The notes below the pieces were generated by a model, which was given only the letters and a program-made list of their open reading frames with translations, was not told the DNA's origin and searched no databases. Below are positions 11,066 to 23,100 of a stretch of 64,000 nucleotides of DNA, in pieces (the stretch's first letter is position 1; each line of letters starts with the position of its first letter). A program made the position numbers and the translations under genes. Where the stretch lies: contig OZ038527.1 of NCBI GenBank assembly GCA_964036665.1, forward strand, positions 19,366,221-19,430,220, written 5' to 3'. Source of the DNA: Gordius sp. MW1. Lineage: Eukaryota; Nematomorpha; Gordioida; Gordea; Gordiidae.

Positions 11066-11369
11066 TTAATTGCTATGCAATTTATGGGCTCGTTTTTTGG
11101 TTGTCCGTCCGTTGTCCGTTACCCTCCCTATCTATTTGCATTGGGTATATTAGGTTATCGATTTTTTAAATTAATGCATGAGAAAGAGGTGCCCCACCCC
11201 TCATCTCTATCTCCCTCGGTGTGTTATATATAAGATTTGTTAAATTATCTATTATATAATAAACATAGATAAAAGTTGTTTACTTTTAATGCTATGCAAT
11301 TTAACTAGTTATATAATGAACATAAATAAAAGTTGTTTACTTTTTAATTGCTATGCAATTTAACTAGTA
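11066..11369 (+). mobile_element. HINE-like element, 5' fragment (copy D)
   Basis: It begins with the same left end as copy A and runs through the leader and two minisatellite units, then stops. It lacks the second array, the right inverted repeat and the hairpin. It is a deletion derivative or truncated copy, 80 bp upstream of copy B. Confidence 0.65.
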
Positions 11370-13236
11370 TAATTAAGTTCCATTACTAAGTTACAATGCA
11401 CCAAAATTTGTGTTAGATTTTCTTACAAATTTTACAGGTATAATTATTAATTGCTATGCAATTTATGGGCTCGTTTTATGGTGTCCGTTCGTCCGTCCGT
11501 CCGTTGTCCGTTACCCTCCCTATCTATTTGCATTGGGTATATTAGGTTATCCCTTTTTTAAATTAATGCATGAGAAAGAGGTGCCCCACCCCTCATCTCT
11601 ATCTCCCTCGCTGTGTTATTTTTTACATTAATGCATAAGAGGTGCCCCACCCCTCATCTCTATCTCCCTCGGTGTGTTATATATAAGATTTGTTAAATTA
11701 TCTATTATATAATAAACATAGATAAAAGTTGTTTACTTTTAATGCTATGCAATTTAACTAGTTATATAATAAACATAAATAAAAGTTGTTTACTTTTTAA
11801 TTGCTATGCAATTTAACTAGTTTTGGGGTTAGAATCCCGGAGTTTTTTTGACTTTTATGATTGTTCTTGTTACTATCATTGATAATAAGAATTTTTGGCC
11901 GTCCGCTGGCTGCTGACCAATGAAAAAAATGACCATTGGCCAAAATGCGAATCAAAATTATTTTTTTCGTTTTTTTTTGACTATTATGATTGTTCCTGTT
12001 TCTACCATTGCTATTATGACTTTTTGGCCGTCCGCTGGCTGCTGAACAATGTTATATAATAAACATAAATAAAAGTTGTTTACTTTTAATTGCTATGCAA
12101 TTTAACTAGATTTTGGGTTAGAATCCCGGAGTTTTTTTGACTCTTATGATTGTTCTTGTTACTATCATTGATAATAAGACTTTTTGGCCGTCCGTTGGCT
12201 GCTGACCAATGAAAAAAATGACCATTGGCCAAAATGTGAATCCGAGTTTATTTTTTCGTTTTTTTTGACTATTATGATTGTTCCTGTTACTACCATTGCT
12301 ATTATGACTTTTTGGCCGTCCGCTGGCTCCTGACCGATGGAAAAAATGACCATTGGCCAAAATGTGAATCGAAATTATTTTTTTTGTTTTTTTTAGACTA
12401 TTATGATTGTTCCTGTTCCTACCATTGCTATTATGACTTTTTGGCCGTCCGCTGGCTGCTGACCAATGGAATAAAATGACCATTGGCCAAAATGTGATTC
12501 GAAAACTTTTTTTTCTTTTTTTTTTGACTATTATGAATTTATATCCACTTTTACCGTGTCCTGGCTGCTGACCAATGGAAAAAAATGACCATTGGCCAAA
12601 ATGTGATTCGAAAATTTTTTTTTCGTTTTTTTCACTCTTATGAATTTATATCCACTTTTACCGTGTGCTGGCTGCTGACCAATGGAAAAAAATGACCATT
12701 GGCCAAAGTGAGCATCAAAATTGTTTTTCCGTTTTTTTGGCTATCATTGACTTATAGAGTATCTGTTGGTACTGACCAATAGAGAAAAAATGACCATTGG
12801 TCAAATTTTTGATTTTTTTAATTAAAAATTGTTCAAATTCAACAAAAAATTTCTCCCAATTCTGCAAATTCTTAACATTGTGTTGTTTTATAATATAATG
12901 TTTGTTAGACCCATAATCACTAAAGAAAAACTAATGTAATACGCAACTAGATGCAAACACTAAATCTAACCCTAACCCTTGCCTATATTACATTTTGCCT
13001 ATATTACATTTTGCTTATAATGGAAAATTTGTATAAATAATTAATTAATCATTAGGCATTTAATACCCCCCTATAGGCATTCTCGCCCCTTCCCACCTTT
13101 CTCGCCCATAAATTGCATAGCAAATATGATACACTAGCTGACCCGGCAAACGTTGTTTTGCCATATTAAAAAAAAAAATTAAAAAATTTAAATAAGAAAA
13201 TTTAAAACTACCAAAAAAAATTAAAAACTCAACTAA

Positions 13237-13558
13237 ACGAAAAATAACAAATAATTGATATTTTTAAGGGTGGTTAAAAACACAAAATTTTACCTCAATA
13301 ATGTTCAAATTCAAATTTTCATGAAGCAAATTTTTTTTAAGTCAAATTTACCTATAATCAAAAAAAAATATGGCGCCTGGCCTTTATGATAAAATATAAA
13401 CAAAAGGCGGATACGGATACGCATATAGGTTATTTAACGAAAAATAACAAATAATTGATATCTTTAAGGGTGGTTAAAAACACAAAATTTTACCTCAATA
13501 ATGTTCGAATTTAAATTTTCATGAAGCAAATTTTTTTAAGTCAAATTTACCTATAATC
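13237..13558 (+). repeat. 121-bp unit repeated at a 200-bp offset
   Basis: 13237-13357 and 13437-13558 are nearly identical (ACGAAAAATAACAAATAATT at both starts). They lie inside Helitron copy 2, separated by about 80 bp of unrelated sequence. Confidence 0.75.
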
Positions 13559-13867
13559 ATGGGCGTAGCCAGGTTTTGGATTAGGGGGGGGGGGCAAAAC
13601 GTTTAAAAGTTCAATTAGAGGGGGGCAAAACATAAATTTTTTAAATTTTTCAATGTTTTTGCATTGAAAAAAATTTGGTTTCGCAAATTAGGGGGGGGGG
13701 GGCAGCCGAGGATTTTAATACAAAAACCCTTAAAAATTAAAAAAAAATTATGTTTTGCCCCACCCCCTAATTAGCCAGGCAGGCGGGGGCAGGGGGCGCG
13801 GCTGCCCCCCCCCCCCTATTTGAACTTAACTCCATTAATACAGATGCTTATTAGCGAATATACACAA

Positions 13868-14035
13868 AAATAAAAGATCACTGTGGAAATCGTCAAATCT
13901 AACACGATTTCCATACACGGATCAATGCCATCCAATTAGATTTTAACGCGTTTTCTTTTTAATATTTTATTTACCAATGTATTTTACCCATGTGATTATT
14001 AGAATAAACTACTATTTGTTTAAAAAAAAAATTGT
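13868..14035 (+). pseudogene. Old 3' end of the RLE-type LINE
   Basis: It aligns with 27125-27270 of the full-length LINE: the last about 20 codons, the stop and part of the 3' UTR, ending in a short A-run. It differs at many positions, so it is an older insertion or a sister subfamily. The terminal stem-loop is preserved despite the divergence. Confidence 0.8.
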
Positions 14036-14142
14036 TTTGGTAAAATAAAATTTAAATTACGGTTGCATGAAAATTTTTGGATAGTCGAGACCTTTTTTTT
14101 TTTTTGCTCTTAGGAAAATTGTTGGGTAGTCAAGGGTATCGT

Positions 14143-14355
14143 TTCAAAATGTCACAGTCCAAAATGTAACTAAGCCACATCGTGAGATTCGCAATTACTC
14201 ATTGCGCAAGCGCATAATTTCCATTGGGTAGTGTTTTAGGTCAGCGTTTTAGGTTAGGGGTTGGGTTAGGATTAGCTGTACATCAAATTCCCTCCCCATC
14301 TGAGATTTAATTTTTCGTGATATTCGTGCGACATTTTGGACTGTGACATTTTGAA
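14143..14355. mobile_element. MITE with 25-bp perfect terminal inverted repeats
   Basis: The left end 14143-14167 contains CACAGTCCAAAATGT, and the right end 14331-14355 is its exact inverted copy over 25 bp. The interior includes GGTTAGGGGTTGGGTTAGG-like DNA that resembles 28110-28170. The superfamily is not assigned. Confidence 0.75.
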
Positions 14356-15974
14356 CCCAAGACGTAGTCAAGACCTTTTTTTTTAATCTGCCCCCCCCCT
14401 AATTCAAAACCTAGCTACGCCCATGGATATATCAACATTTATTGGCACTTTGTTAAAAGTATTTTCATTTTTCTCCTTGTTTAACGTGCAAAAAATGACA
14501 AAATTAGATTTTTTAATTTATTTAGCCACGCAGGAGGGGGGGGGGACACGACCGTCCTATAATAATAATAATAATTGAAGCAAAAAATGGCTTTGATAGT
14601 GCGTAAAAAGTTTTCATTTACCGCAACACATGCCTACTGCATTTATCACCAGACTACCTACACGATAGTAGATAGATAAGATACGCAGCAGTACGTGATG
14701 AGGGCAGGGCGTTTGATTGACGTTCGATACCGCGTCAAAACGCATAAAACCCAATATCTCAAAAACTACTGGACCGATTTGGCTGGAACATATCTTAAAA
14801 CACGCTCCGGAGTGTGGGGAATAAACTGTGAAATTTTGAGCCAAATCGGTCTGGTAGTTCTCCAAAAAAGGTGGCGCCATACATACACACATACATACAC
14901 ACATAGTTTCATTTTTATATATAAGATTTATACGAAGTACAGATGAGTCGTCCCCCCTTCCCTTCCCCTCTTCCCTTCCCCTCTTCCCTTCCCCTCTTCC
15001 CTTCCCTTCTCCCCCTTCCCACGAGGGCCGAAGGCCCGAGTTTTTATTATTAGGGCCAATTTAATAAATATTTTTTTTCTAATCTAAAACTTAAGTGTAT
15101 TAATTGATATAAATGAATCAAATCAATGTAAACTTTTATTGAAAGTTGAATATTATCATGAAATTTCATTAAATATATTAATTTAATGGTAATACTAAAT
15201 TCTAATTCCTTAGGGTTTGTCATAATATCGGATTTTGCTACGCAGCAATCGTTGTACGAGTTATAACATAGCCGTGTCTTAACTTCGAATTCACAGCAGA
15301 TTTACATTTTAGACGTATAACATACCAGCGATTAATCTCAAGAGTTGAAATAAATAAAAAAAAGTTTTTAACTATCAAAAAAATAAATACTAATAATTAC
15401 AACCGAGTTTGAAACATGAAATTAAATCGGATATTTGATAAAGATAAATTCGTGCTATTTTAATCTGAATCCTATATTAAGACAAGCTCTTAGGTGTATT
15501 AACTTAAATTAAACAAAATAAAATTAAATTGTTGGAAGTGGAATATTCTCCTGTAATTTTTTAAAGCAATTGGATGGTAGTACTATATTATAATTTTTTG
15601 GATGTATTAACTGCAGAAATAATTGATGATTTATTTTTTTTACATGATAATTATTGATGTTTTTTATGAATATGTCAAAAAAAAAATTTGTAAAATTTTT
15701 GATGGGGCCGGTCGTTAAGTTCTTTTAATAAATTTCAAACGGGCTTGGTCGGGCTTGATGTTTTTCTAAACGGGTACAAACGGGCCTGGAAAATTTAAGG
15801 ACGGGCTCGGACGGGCCTGAAGTGTTGAAAGAAAATTACGGGCGGGCTCGGACGGGCCTTGAAGTTTTGAAAACGGGTACGGGCGGGCCGACCTTCTAAA
15901 AACGGCCCGTTGCAGATCTCTAATTCCAATGTCTATGTTACTTTTAAATTGTGTGATAAGGGGTGTTAATAAAA

Positions 15975-16125
15975 CGTTTCTGTTCAAACTAAAAGCTGTT
16001 CATTTCATAAGCTAATATAAAATGCTTGATGTCTTGTGGGGTCAGGGTTGTTAGGGCAAGGGTTAGGGTTAGGGTTCTCAATTAGATTTGCTTGGCTTTT
16101 GAAATGATCAGCTTTTAGTTTGAAT
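15975..16125. mobile_element. Small MITE with a TTAGGG-bearing core
   Basis: Inverted ends of about 27 bp (TTCAAACTAAAAGCTG, then TCATTTCA) enclose about 90 bp. The core includes three TTAGGG-type repeats at 16063-16083. I could not define a target duplication. Confidence 0.65.
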
Positions 16126-17372
16126 AAGAATCGAATAAAATGGTACCATATAATATTCAAATTGTATAATAAGTGATGTGAGTAAAGCGGTACTATATAA
16201 TATCCAAATTGATTATCTATGCAATAGATAATGGTGCGCTTAATATTCAGGTAATGTTACCATAGATATTCTTGGACAGCATGTTGAATAGAGTATATTT
16301 CAAAATACAAAAAAAAACCTACAATATTCAGTTAATCTTACGCCTCAAAGTTTTAAGAGAGGACATCGAAGTCAACGCAACCTTGTCACAGTTTGATTCG
16401 TCAGTATCTAGTCTAGGCTATGTATTCTCTACCAAGTGATAAATAGCGGATCGTAAAAACGGATTTCTAAAATGTTATATTCCCGAGCGCACATGTTATT
16501 GTTTACAAATGAAAAAGAGCAGCTTAAATTCGTTTTTTATGGCTTAGGATTTAAATTATTCTTAACCAAAGATTCTGTTGAGTCATGAATTTGAATGTTT
16601 TAAATAGATTCATTAAATTTTCTAATTATTTTTGCTGCATTTGGCTCAAAATTTAGATAAAATAATTGATTAAGATAGCAGGTTATAAAAAATTAAATGT
16701 GGAATTGCTTTTGACAGATTTAGAACTAAAGAATTAATGTTGGTAACTATATGCATAAAGCTTTTGCACTCATAAAACATACATAATTTGAATTGATACA
16801 ACAAAAAACTCTAAACAGCACTTAAATTAATTAATTATTTGTAATGCTTAATGAATTCCAACAAAAATCATATAAAAATGGCCATTCTTACTTATAACTC
16901 TGTCTCACAAATAGTATACCCCCCCCCCTTCCAATGACTAAATTAAGATAATTAAAAAACCCTTAAATTTAAAAAATTATGTTTTGCAGGAAGGAAAAGT
17001 TTAAAAGTTCAATCAGGAGGGGGGCAAAACATTTTTTTTTAATTTTCGAGGGTTTTTGCATTTTTTTTGTTATTTAGAAAGGAAGGCAATTGCCGTTGCC
17101 CCTTTCTTCCCCCCCCCCGGCAACGCCCAAGAAAAGCTTTTTTACTATTTTTTATTTATCACTTGGAATACAGAATACACAGCCCCGCCTCGAAATGGTT
17201 ATATTCATATGTGTTTATTTTAAAAATTAATAATTTAGATTCTTTAATGTAATATTTTGTGTTATTTATTGAACATTGATCATTATTCGACTTGTGGGGA
17301 ACATAATTAACGCTGTCATATTCCATTATTAGTGACCAGGCCCTTAATATACTTTTACTTTAATCATGACAG
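16126..17372. other. Upstream region of TSEN54 with a degenerate MITE
   Basis: There is no recognised gene. 16918-17125 is a decayed member of the CATGGGCG family: G/C homopolymers, the AAAAGTTCAAT-type interior and a GGCAACGCCCA end. The rest is AT-rich, and the TSEN54 promoter must lie in it. Confidence 0.5.
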
Positions 17373-18671
17373 ATGAACAGATTAAAGTTAGTTAATTATA
17401 ATTTTAATCATTTAAATAGAATCAATTATTCAACTGGTGAAGTTGCTGATAAATACATAAAGATTATTAAACAAAAGGTTGGTTTTATTATTTGCCAATT
17501 TATTTGTTAAAGGGTTGTTATTGGAATTCAATTGGCTTTTATCATGAAGGCCATATATCTCTACACCCAGAAGAGGCATTATATCTCATTAATCAGGTAT
17601 TTATTTTAAACCCCAATTTTTATTAATTGCGTTGCAATTAATTACTAATATCCCATAAATTGTTTATTTAAGAATGTGCCTAAATAATTTTATCTTAGAA
17701 TAATTTATTATTACTAGAAGGTAATAACCCTTTATGTGTCGAAGCAAGTCATTTAAAATTGTGGAAATTATTATCACCTAGTCATTTGAATGTTTATTCC
17801 AATCTAAAATCTGCAGGGTTTGTTGTTAGAAGACATCAACAAATAAGGTATATTTTAGAAAGTTTTTTTTATTTATAATGATAGAGGGGAGATAAATGAA
17901 AAAACTGATGACAAAACAAATCTTTTATTTACTTCAAAGGCTAAAAATGTTAAAGATTTGAGATATGACTTAGAATTTAAGATTTATCTCTCATACAAAA
18001 ACCAGTCTATTAATTCCATGCCAAATAAAAATCAAGCTTTTGAAAATCTGAAAGGAAATCTTCCAAATTTGCATGATGGCAAAGATATTCTTACATTAGA
18101 CAAAACTAATATACCTTATGTACCTATAACAATTAGTAATCTTGACAATATAATATTTCACAGCACATTACCTGCTATATCAAGCCTCAATATTTCTAAT
18201 AAACATCACAAGGGTGATTATGAAGATGGCATTTTATCATTTAATAAATATAAGTATATGATTAATAAATTGCAAATTGCCTCGGATGAATTAATCAATT
18301 GGCAGTCATACAAAAAAGTATATTTTGATTTGTATAATAAAACTTCTATCAATAATTGGAGTGATACTCAAATGAATACTTCCAATATTGAATTCAATTT
18401 TAAAGATAATCCTATTAAAACTCTAGAAGATATGCTTGAAATTCATTATGATATATATAGGCCAAATAAAAAGTTTAGTAAATCTAATCCTGGGATTCCT
18501 GATTTTTTTGTGCATATAGTAGATTGTGATCCTTATACTCAAATACCAGATGAAATGTGGGTTAGGATATCACAATTTGTAAAGAGTCATGCTAAATTAG
18601 GAATGTTACTTATAGCTTATAGTGATGAAGAAGAACCTCAATATATTTCAATCAATGATATGATAAAATAA
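17373..18671 (+). CDS. TSEN54: tRNA-splicing endonuclease subunit Sen54-like
   Basis: Non-catalytic subunit of the TSEN complex, which cuts pre-tRNA introns in the nucleus. Four exons keep frame: 17373-17477, 17513-17596, 17699-17847 and 17885-18671, giving 374 aa. The N-terminal Sen54 domain is clear: WNSIGFYHEGHISLHPEEAL, then an exon ending in LKSAGFVVRRHQ, as in TSEN54 from yeast to human. The C-terminal part ends with the expected NPG...DFFVHIVD...LLIAYSDEEE block. It is shorter than human TSEN54 (526 aa) because the acidic middle is reduced. The start at 17373 is the only ATG in frame with exon 1. All introns are GT-AG, and two are only 35 and 37 bp. AATAAA overlaps the stop. It is convergent with the minus-strand secreted-protein gene. 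Confidence 0.9.
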
Positions 18672-18991
18672 ATCAATTGTGCATTTGCAAACTATGTATT
18701 TATGAAATTTTGCTACAAATTTTCATAATTTGTGATATTTTAATTTTTACAATCAGTTAAATAGTAATTTGCATTCAAAGAACTTATTTTAATGAATCCA
18801 CTGCAAAAACCTTGCTTCTGTTAAATTTGAAAATATCTACATAATTTTTTTTTAATTTGCTATATGATTAATTATTTTAGCTTATGGAGTTATTAAGCAT
18901 TCAGGTTGAAAAATTTTGTATTAACCCTTTGTTATTTGTATAATTCAAATACATTGCCACTTTTATTTTTGGATTTAGTCAAACTTTATAC
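18672..18991. other. TSEN54 3' flank
   Basis: AT-rich, no gene seen. It ends at the 8-bp target duplication CTTTATAC (18984-18991) of the next element. Confidence 0.5.
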
Positions 18992-20059
18992 TAGAGAACT
19001 GCAAAGTCATTTTTTTTCAACCCGACCCGGCTCGAAATTTTTTTTAAAATTTTCAACCCGGACCCGACCCGACCCGAAAGCATTTTAAAATATTTAACCC
19101 GAAGCATTTTGAAATTTTCAACCCGACCTGAACCGAAAGCATTTTAAAATTTTCAACCCGACCCGGCCCGACCCGAAAGTGTTAAAAAATTTTAACCGAA
19201 TCCCTTCCGAACGTGTTTCAAATTTTGGTATCCAAAGCGAGAATAAGAAAAATTGCGGTATGCATGGGCGTAGCCAGCGGTTGGCAGGTAGGGGCGGCTG
19301 CCCCCATCTAAATTTAGAAAATCATAGATATTTTATCAAATTATGGCTAAAATTAAAAAAAATGGTCATTTTGCTCCTCCCTTAATCATTATTGCCCCCT
19401 CTAATTTCAATTTCCTGGCCACTCCCGTTTAAAATTTAGTCAACAAATTTAAGTGCGATTAACTAATTATTCCACAGATTTTGATTACTAAATTTATTTT
19501 CATGATTTATTATAGATATATATACAATATATATGATAGCGTACAGTATCAGGTCACATTCAATTGGAATATAGAGTTTTGCAAATGAATCATTTAATAA
19601 ATTTAAACATAATCTTATTTGTTTTATGAATATATATTTATGTAGTTTAAATTAATAATGAACTAACCTCACCCTATTTAAATACAATTTAAAAATATTA
19701 TTTTGTTGATATATTTTACCTTTCCCGAGTCATATTTGAATTTGCGTCAAAATTAAAACAATCAGATTTAAAAAAACAAAAGGAATTTAAATTATCTTAA
19801 TGAATGATCATCAATTATAAATTTCAATAATAATTAAAAAATATTTTACATAATAGCATTATTTTTAAAGATATGTCCCGTGTATTCTGCAATGTAAGAT
19901 TCACTTTAAATCCGACCCTACCCGAAAGCATATTAAAATTTTCAACCCGAACCCGACCCGACACGAAAGCATTTCAAAAATTTCAACCCGACCCCTACCC
20001 GACCCGAAGACATTTCAAAATATTCGGGTCGGGTCTCGGGTCACCCGTGCAATTCTCTA
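18992..20059. mobile_element. hAT-like element with ACCCGA-rich ends
   Basis: It has a perfect 8-bp duplication CTTTATAC (18984-18991 and 20060-20067). The termini are TAGAGAACTGCA and, inverted, TAGAGAATTGCA. The left end carries many CAACCCGACCCGA motifs, and the right end has the same motifs followed by their inversion (TCGGGTCGGGTC). There is no transposase. A CATGGGCG-family MITE is nested at 19263-19428. Confidence 0.85.
19263..19428. mobile_element. CATGGGCG-family MITE
   Basis: The left end is CATGGGCGTAGCCAGC; the right end CTGGCCACTCCCG is a mutated inverse. The interior, GGCTGCCCCC then TTTTGCTCCTCCCTTAATC, is shared with the copies at 22758 and 41532. Confidence 0.7.
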
Positions 20060-20165
20060 CTTTATACCCTTACTTAAAGTGATGTGCAAAATTTAAAGCT
20101 TGCCTGAAACAAAGCTTTGTATTTATTGTATTAAACAAAGATATGGGACATTTGGTAGAAATATT

Positions 20166-23100
20166 TTAAATTTTGGATTGGCATTTAACGATTTTTTGCG
20201 AAACGTATATGAGTGTTTTAAGGTCAAAAGGATTTCGCTCTTGAACATCCTCTAAGTGGATGTAAGCTAAAACGTGGTTATCATAATTCATGGATCCGTC
20301 AACTGCCTCGCCATTATCGTACATTTGTTTGTATTTGAACACTACACCATCTTCTGTTTGGTATATCGTTGCCTACGTTTTATAAAATCGTAGGAAGAAT
20401 TACTATAATATGTCTCGATAATTTTTCGATTTAACATGACAACAAATTCACAAGCAAGGTTTAGCCCAAAAATATTTTGGGCGCGTACCGACCTAGACTT
20501 AGAGGCCTGCAGAACTTTTTTTCGCAAGCCGAATCCCACCCGAAAGCGTTTTGAATTTTTCAACCCGAACCCAAGGCGAAAATAAAAAAATGCGGCGTGT
20601 AGCATTTACATGACAAAGTAAAGTGCCAGAGAAACGAGCCATAGATTTGGTATTAAAATTATTTAAACTATTATAATTATGTATAAATATTAATCCACAA
20701 TTACGGGTCGCAAGTTTGCCCTTCCCTCTAAAATTCGCTCAGCAGTTGAAAAAAAGCTCTCACTACTCGAAGAAGAAGCAGGGGTGGCCAGAATTTACGA
20801 GCTAATATTAATAAAGTGGGATATTTATATGAATAGACTCTCCATCATTCTAAAATATCATAAATCCTACAATTTTGAATTAATAATAAAATCCAACGGC
20901 TCCACACATTAAACACTATTTTTTAAAAAATTTGAATTACTTTGGCAGGCTAAAAAATATCTTGTCCTGCCTAAATGGGCGTAGCCAGCATTGGAATTAG
21001 AGGGGGCAATAATGATAGAGGAAGGGGGAAAATGAACATTTCTTAAAATTTGAGCCATAATTTTAATAAATTTCAATAAAAAATTAAACCCCATTGGCTA
21101 CGCCCATGCCTGGTTATTTTGTAAGAGTTGTAAAATTTATAACCTTCGACCGACCAAATGCATTTTAATTTTCGACCCGAACCCGATGCGACCAAAAGCA
21201 TTTTTAACCCAAACCCGAAGACATTTCAAAAGATTGAATTTATGTCGGGTTTAGGTTCACCCATGCAGGCCTCTTGCTCTAATAATATACACCCAAAATA
21301 GCTAAAGGCAAATTAGATGCTGATTGAAAGATTTGCAATTTTTTTCATAATTGTAAACCAAATTTAACGAACATTTTGATTTTAGAGCATGAAAAACATT
21401 AATTATTTTTTTATAAATGGGTGTATGGTAAATCTTTTTAAGCGAGAGAGGTGGCAAAAATAGGTCTGAAAGATTCAATAACTAATATTTTCGATCCCTC
21501 GCCTTTATTTTTTTTATTGATAAATTTATCTTAAAAAATAAATAGGTGATATGATGTAACAATACATACTTAGCTACATACCTGTAATAAGCTTTCTCGA
21601 ATCAAAAGGATTTGCTCTAAGGGTTTGTTTATATTGCACAAAAACACTTTGTTCAATTTGCTGGTCAGGTTTAACCTGATCTGAATAATATACATGATTA
21701 TAAAATTTTTTACAAACTTTGATCTCCATTCTAATTTATTGAAAATATAAATAATGGCAAATGGGCTTGGTCAATAAGGCGTACTTATTTTGACATTTAC
21801 TGGAACCACCACAAATATGGATGACAAGGAATAGATGGGACTTAAACTAAAATTTTACGTTATCTTCATTTGATAAAAATAGACTACAGCCTTAAAAGAG
21901 GTGTATTTAAAAAGTAGAGAGCTGCAAAGACTTTTTTCCACCCGAACCCGACACATATACTAAATAGACTGCCCATCAACGCACAAAACGTGTCCCCTAT
22001 TTTCCACCATTTTGATGTTAACACGGAAAAGTTGTGATCATATAGAAATTAGTAATTTTGGCAAATTAAATAATCTTAAAAAGGTAAATAAAAAAATATT
22101 GAATTGGGTAGATATCCAAAACAGCATTTTAAAATAATTATCATTTACACAATACATAAGAATTAAAAATGTAAAATTGACGTTCTTTTGATTTATAAAC
22201 TAGTGAGGAAGGTAAATTGACTGTTATAGCGCAAAATTACATGGTTAAAATACACCAGTTGCTCTCTTCAAAATAGAGGAAAATTTGAAACACAATTAAC
22301 CATATGGCATGAGCAGTCTATCTAGTCTATGTCCCGACACGAAAATTTTGGACCCGACCCCACCCTAAAGAATTTCTAAATTTTCAACCCGATCCGAAAG
22401 AATTTGAAAATTTTGAATCCGAACCCGGCCCGACTAAAAATCGTTCCAATTTTTTTATATCTAATCCCTCCCAAACGCGTTTCAAATTTGTATCCGACGA
22501 GAGAATAAGAAAAATTGCGGTGTGTAAAATTTAATCGACAAATTAAAGTGCGATTTATGAAACTAATTGATACCTTAGATTTTATTACTAAATTTATTTC
22601 AATGATTTTAATTGCTATTTAATTTATAGTATTTTATAGTGCCGTATACATATGATACTATCACAATATCAGGTCGCAATTAATTTTGAATTTATAGTTT
22701 TGCAAACTTAATAAATCTAAACTTACTTTTATTATTTTGGTTTATGAATATATAATACATGGGCGTAGCCAAGGGGGGGACAGGGAGAGGCGGCTGCCCT
22801 TCTCTAAATCCAAAAATTTGTTGAAATATATTACTACGCTGGCGAAAATTTTAAAAAATGATCATTTTGCCCCTCCCTAAATCATTATTGCCCCCTCTAA
22901 TCCCAATGCTGGCTACGCCCATGTATAAATTTATGTAGTTTTAATTAATAATGAACTACCACTTCCCACTATTTAAATCCAATTTGAAAATATTATTTTG
23001 TTGATATATTTTACCTTTCACGAGGCAAATTTAAATTTCTGTCCAAATTAAAACAATCAGATTTAAATAAACAAAAAGGATTTAATTAACTGAAAATGTT

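Larger units (their letters stand above)
13558..14425. mobile_element. CATGGGCGTAGCC MITE, enlarged by nested insertions
   Basis: The termini are CATGGGCGTAGCCAGG and, inverted, CTAGCTACGCCCATG. Other members of this family in the window are 130-170 bp; this one is 868 bp because it contains a LINE 3' end (13868-14035) and another MITE (14143-14355). Homopolymer G and C runs near both ends are characteristic of the family. Confidence 0.75.
13134..14926 (-). mobile_element. Non-autonomous Helitron (copy 2) with readable empty site
   Basis: It inserted exactly between A13133 and T14927 with no target duplication, as Helitrons do; the uninterrupted site is present in copies A and C of the host element. 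On the minus strand it starts TC and ends CTAG, with the hairpin GGCAAA-ACAACG-TTTGCC eleven bases before the end. The interior holds a tandem duplication, a CATGGGCG MITE and the pieces nested in that MITE. There is no Rep/helicase frame. Confidence 0.9.
11446..15045 (+). mobile_element. HINE-like element copy B, split by a Helitron
   Basis: It has the same architecture as copy A. The left end is at 11446, the minisatellites at 11690-11820 and 12050-12110, the TGACCATTGGCCA array at 11920-12800, and the right inverted repeat near 13105-13125. Copies A and C read GATACA-TTTATACGAAG after this repeat. Here the A and T are separated by a Helitron (13134-14926), after which TTTATACGAAG, the pyrimidine tract and the GGGCCGAAGGCCC hairpin continue to 15045. 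Confidence 0.75.
10672..15922. mobile_element. hAT-like element with ACGGGC-rich ends, 5.25 kb
   Basis: It is bounded by a perfect 8-bp duplication ATTCCAAT (10664-10671 and 15923-15930). The ends are TAGAGATGCAGC and, inverted, TAGAGATCTGCA. Both subterminal regions (10690-10870 and 15700-15910) are packed with ACGGGC motifs in the same orientation. No transposase remains. Everything between about 10.9 and 15.7 kb is later or captured material: HINE-like copies D and B and a Helitron. Confidence 0.85.

Noticed and set aside
14614-14946. Two opposed frames of 96 and 83 codons
   Set aside because: They lie on the inverted repeat (ACTGGACCGATTTGGC and its complement) of Helitron copy 2; the same repeat gives a frame at 29494 in copy 3. 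Not coding.
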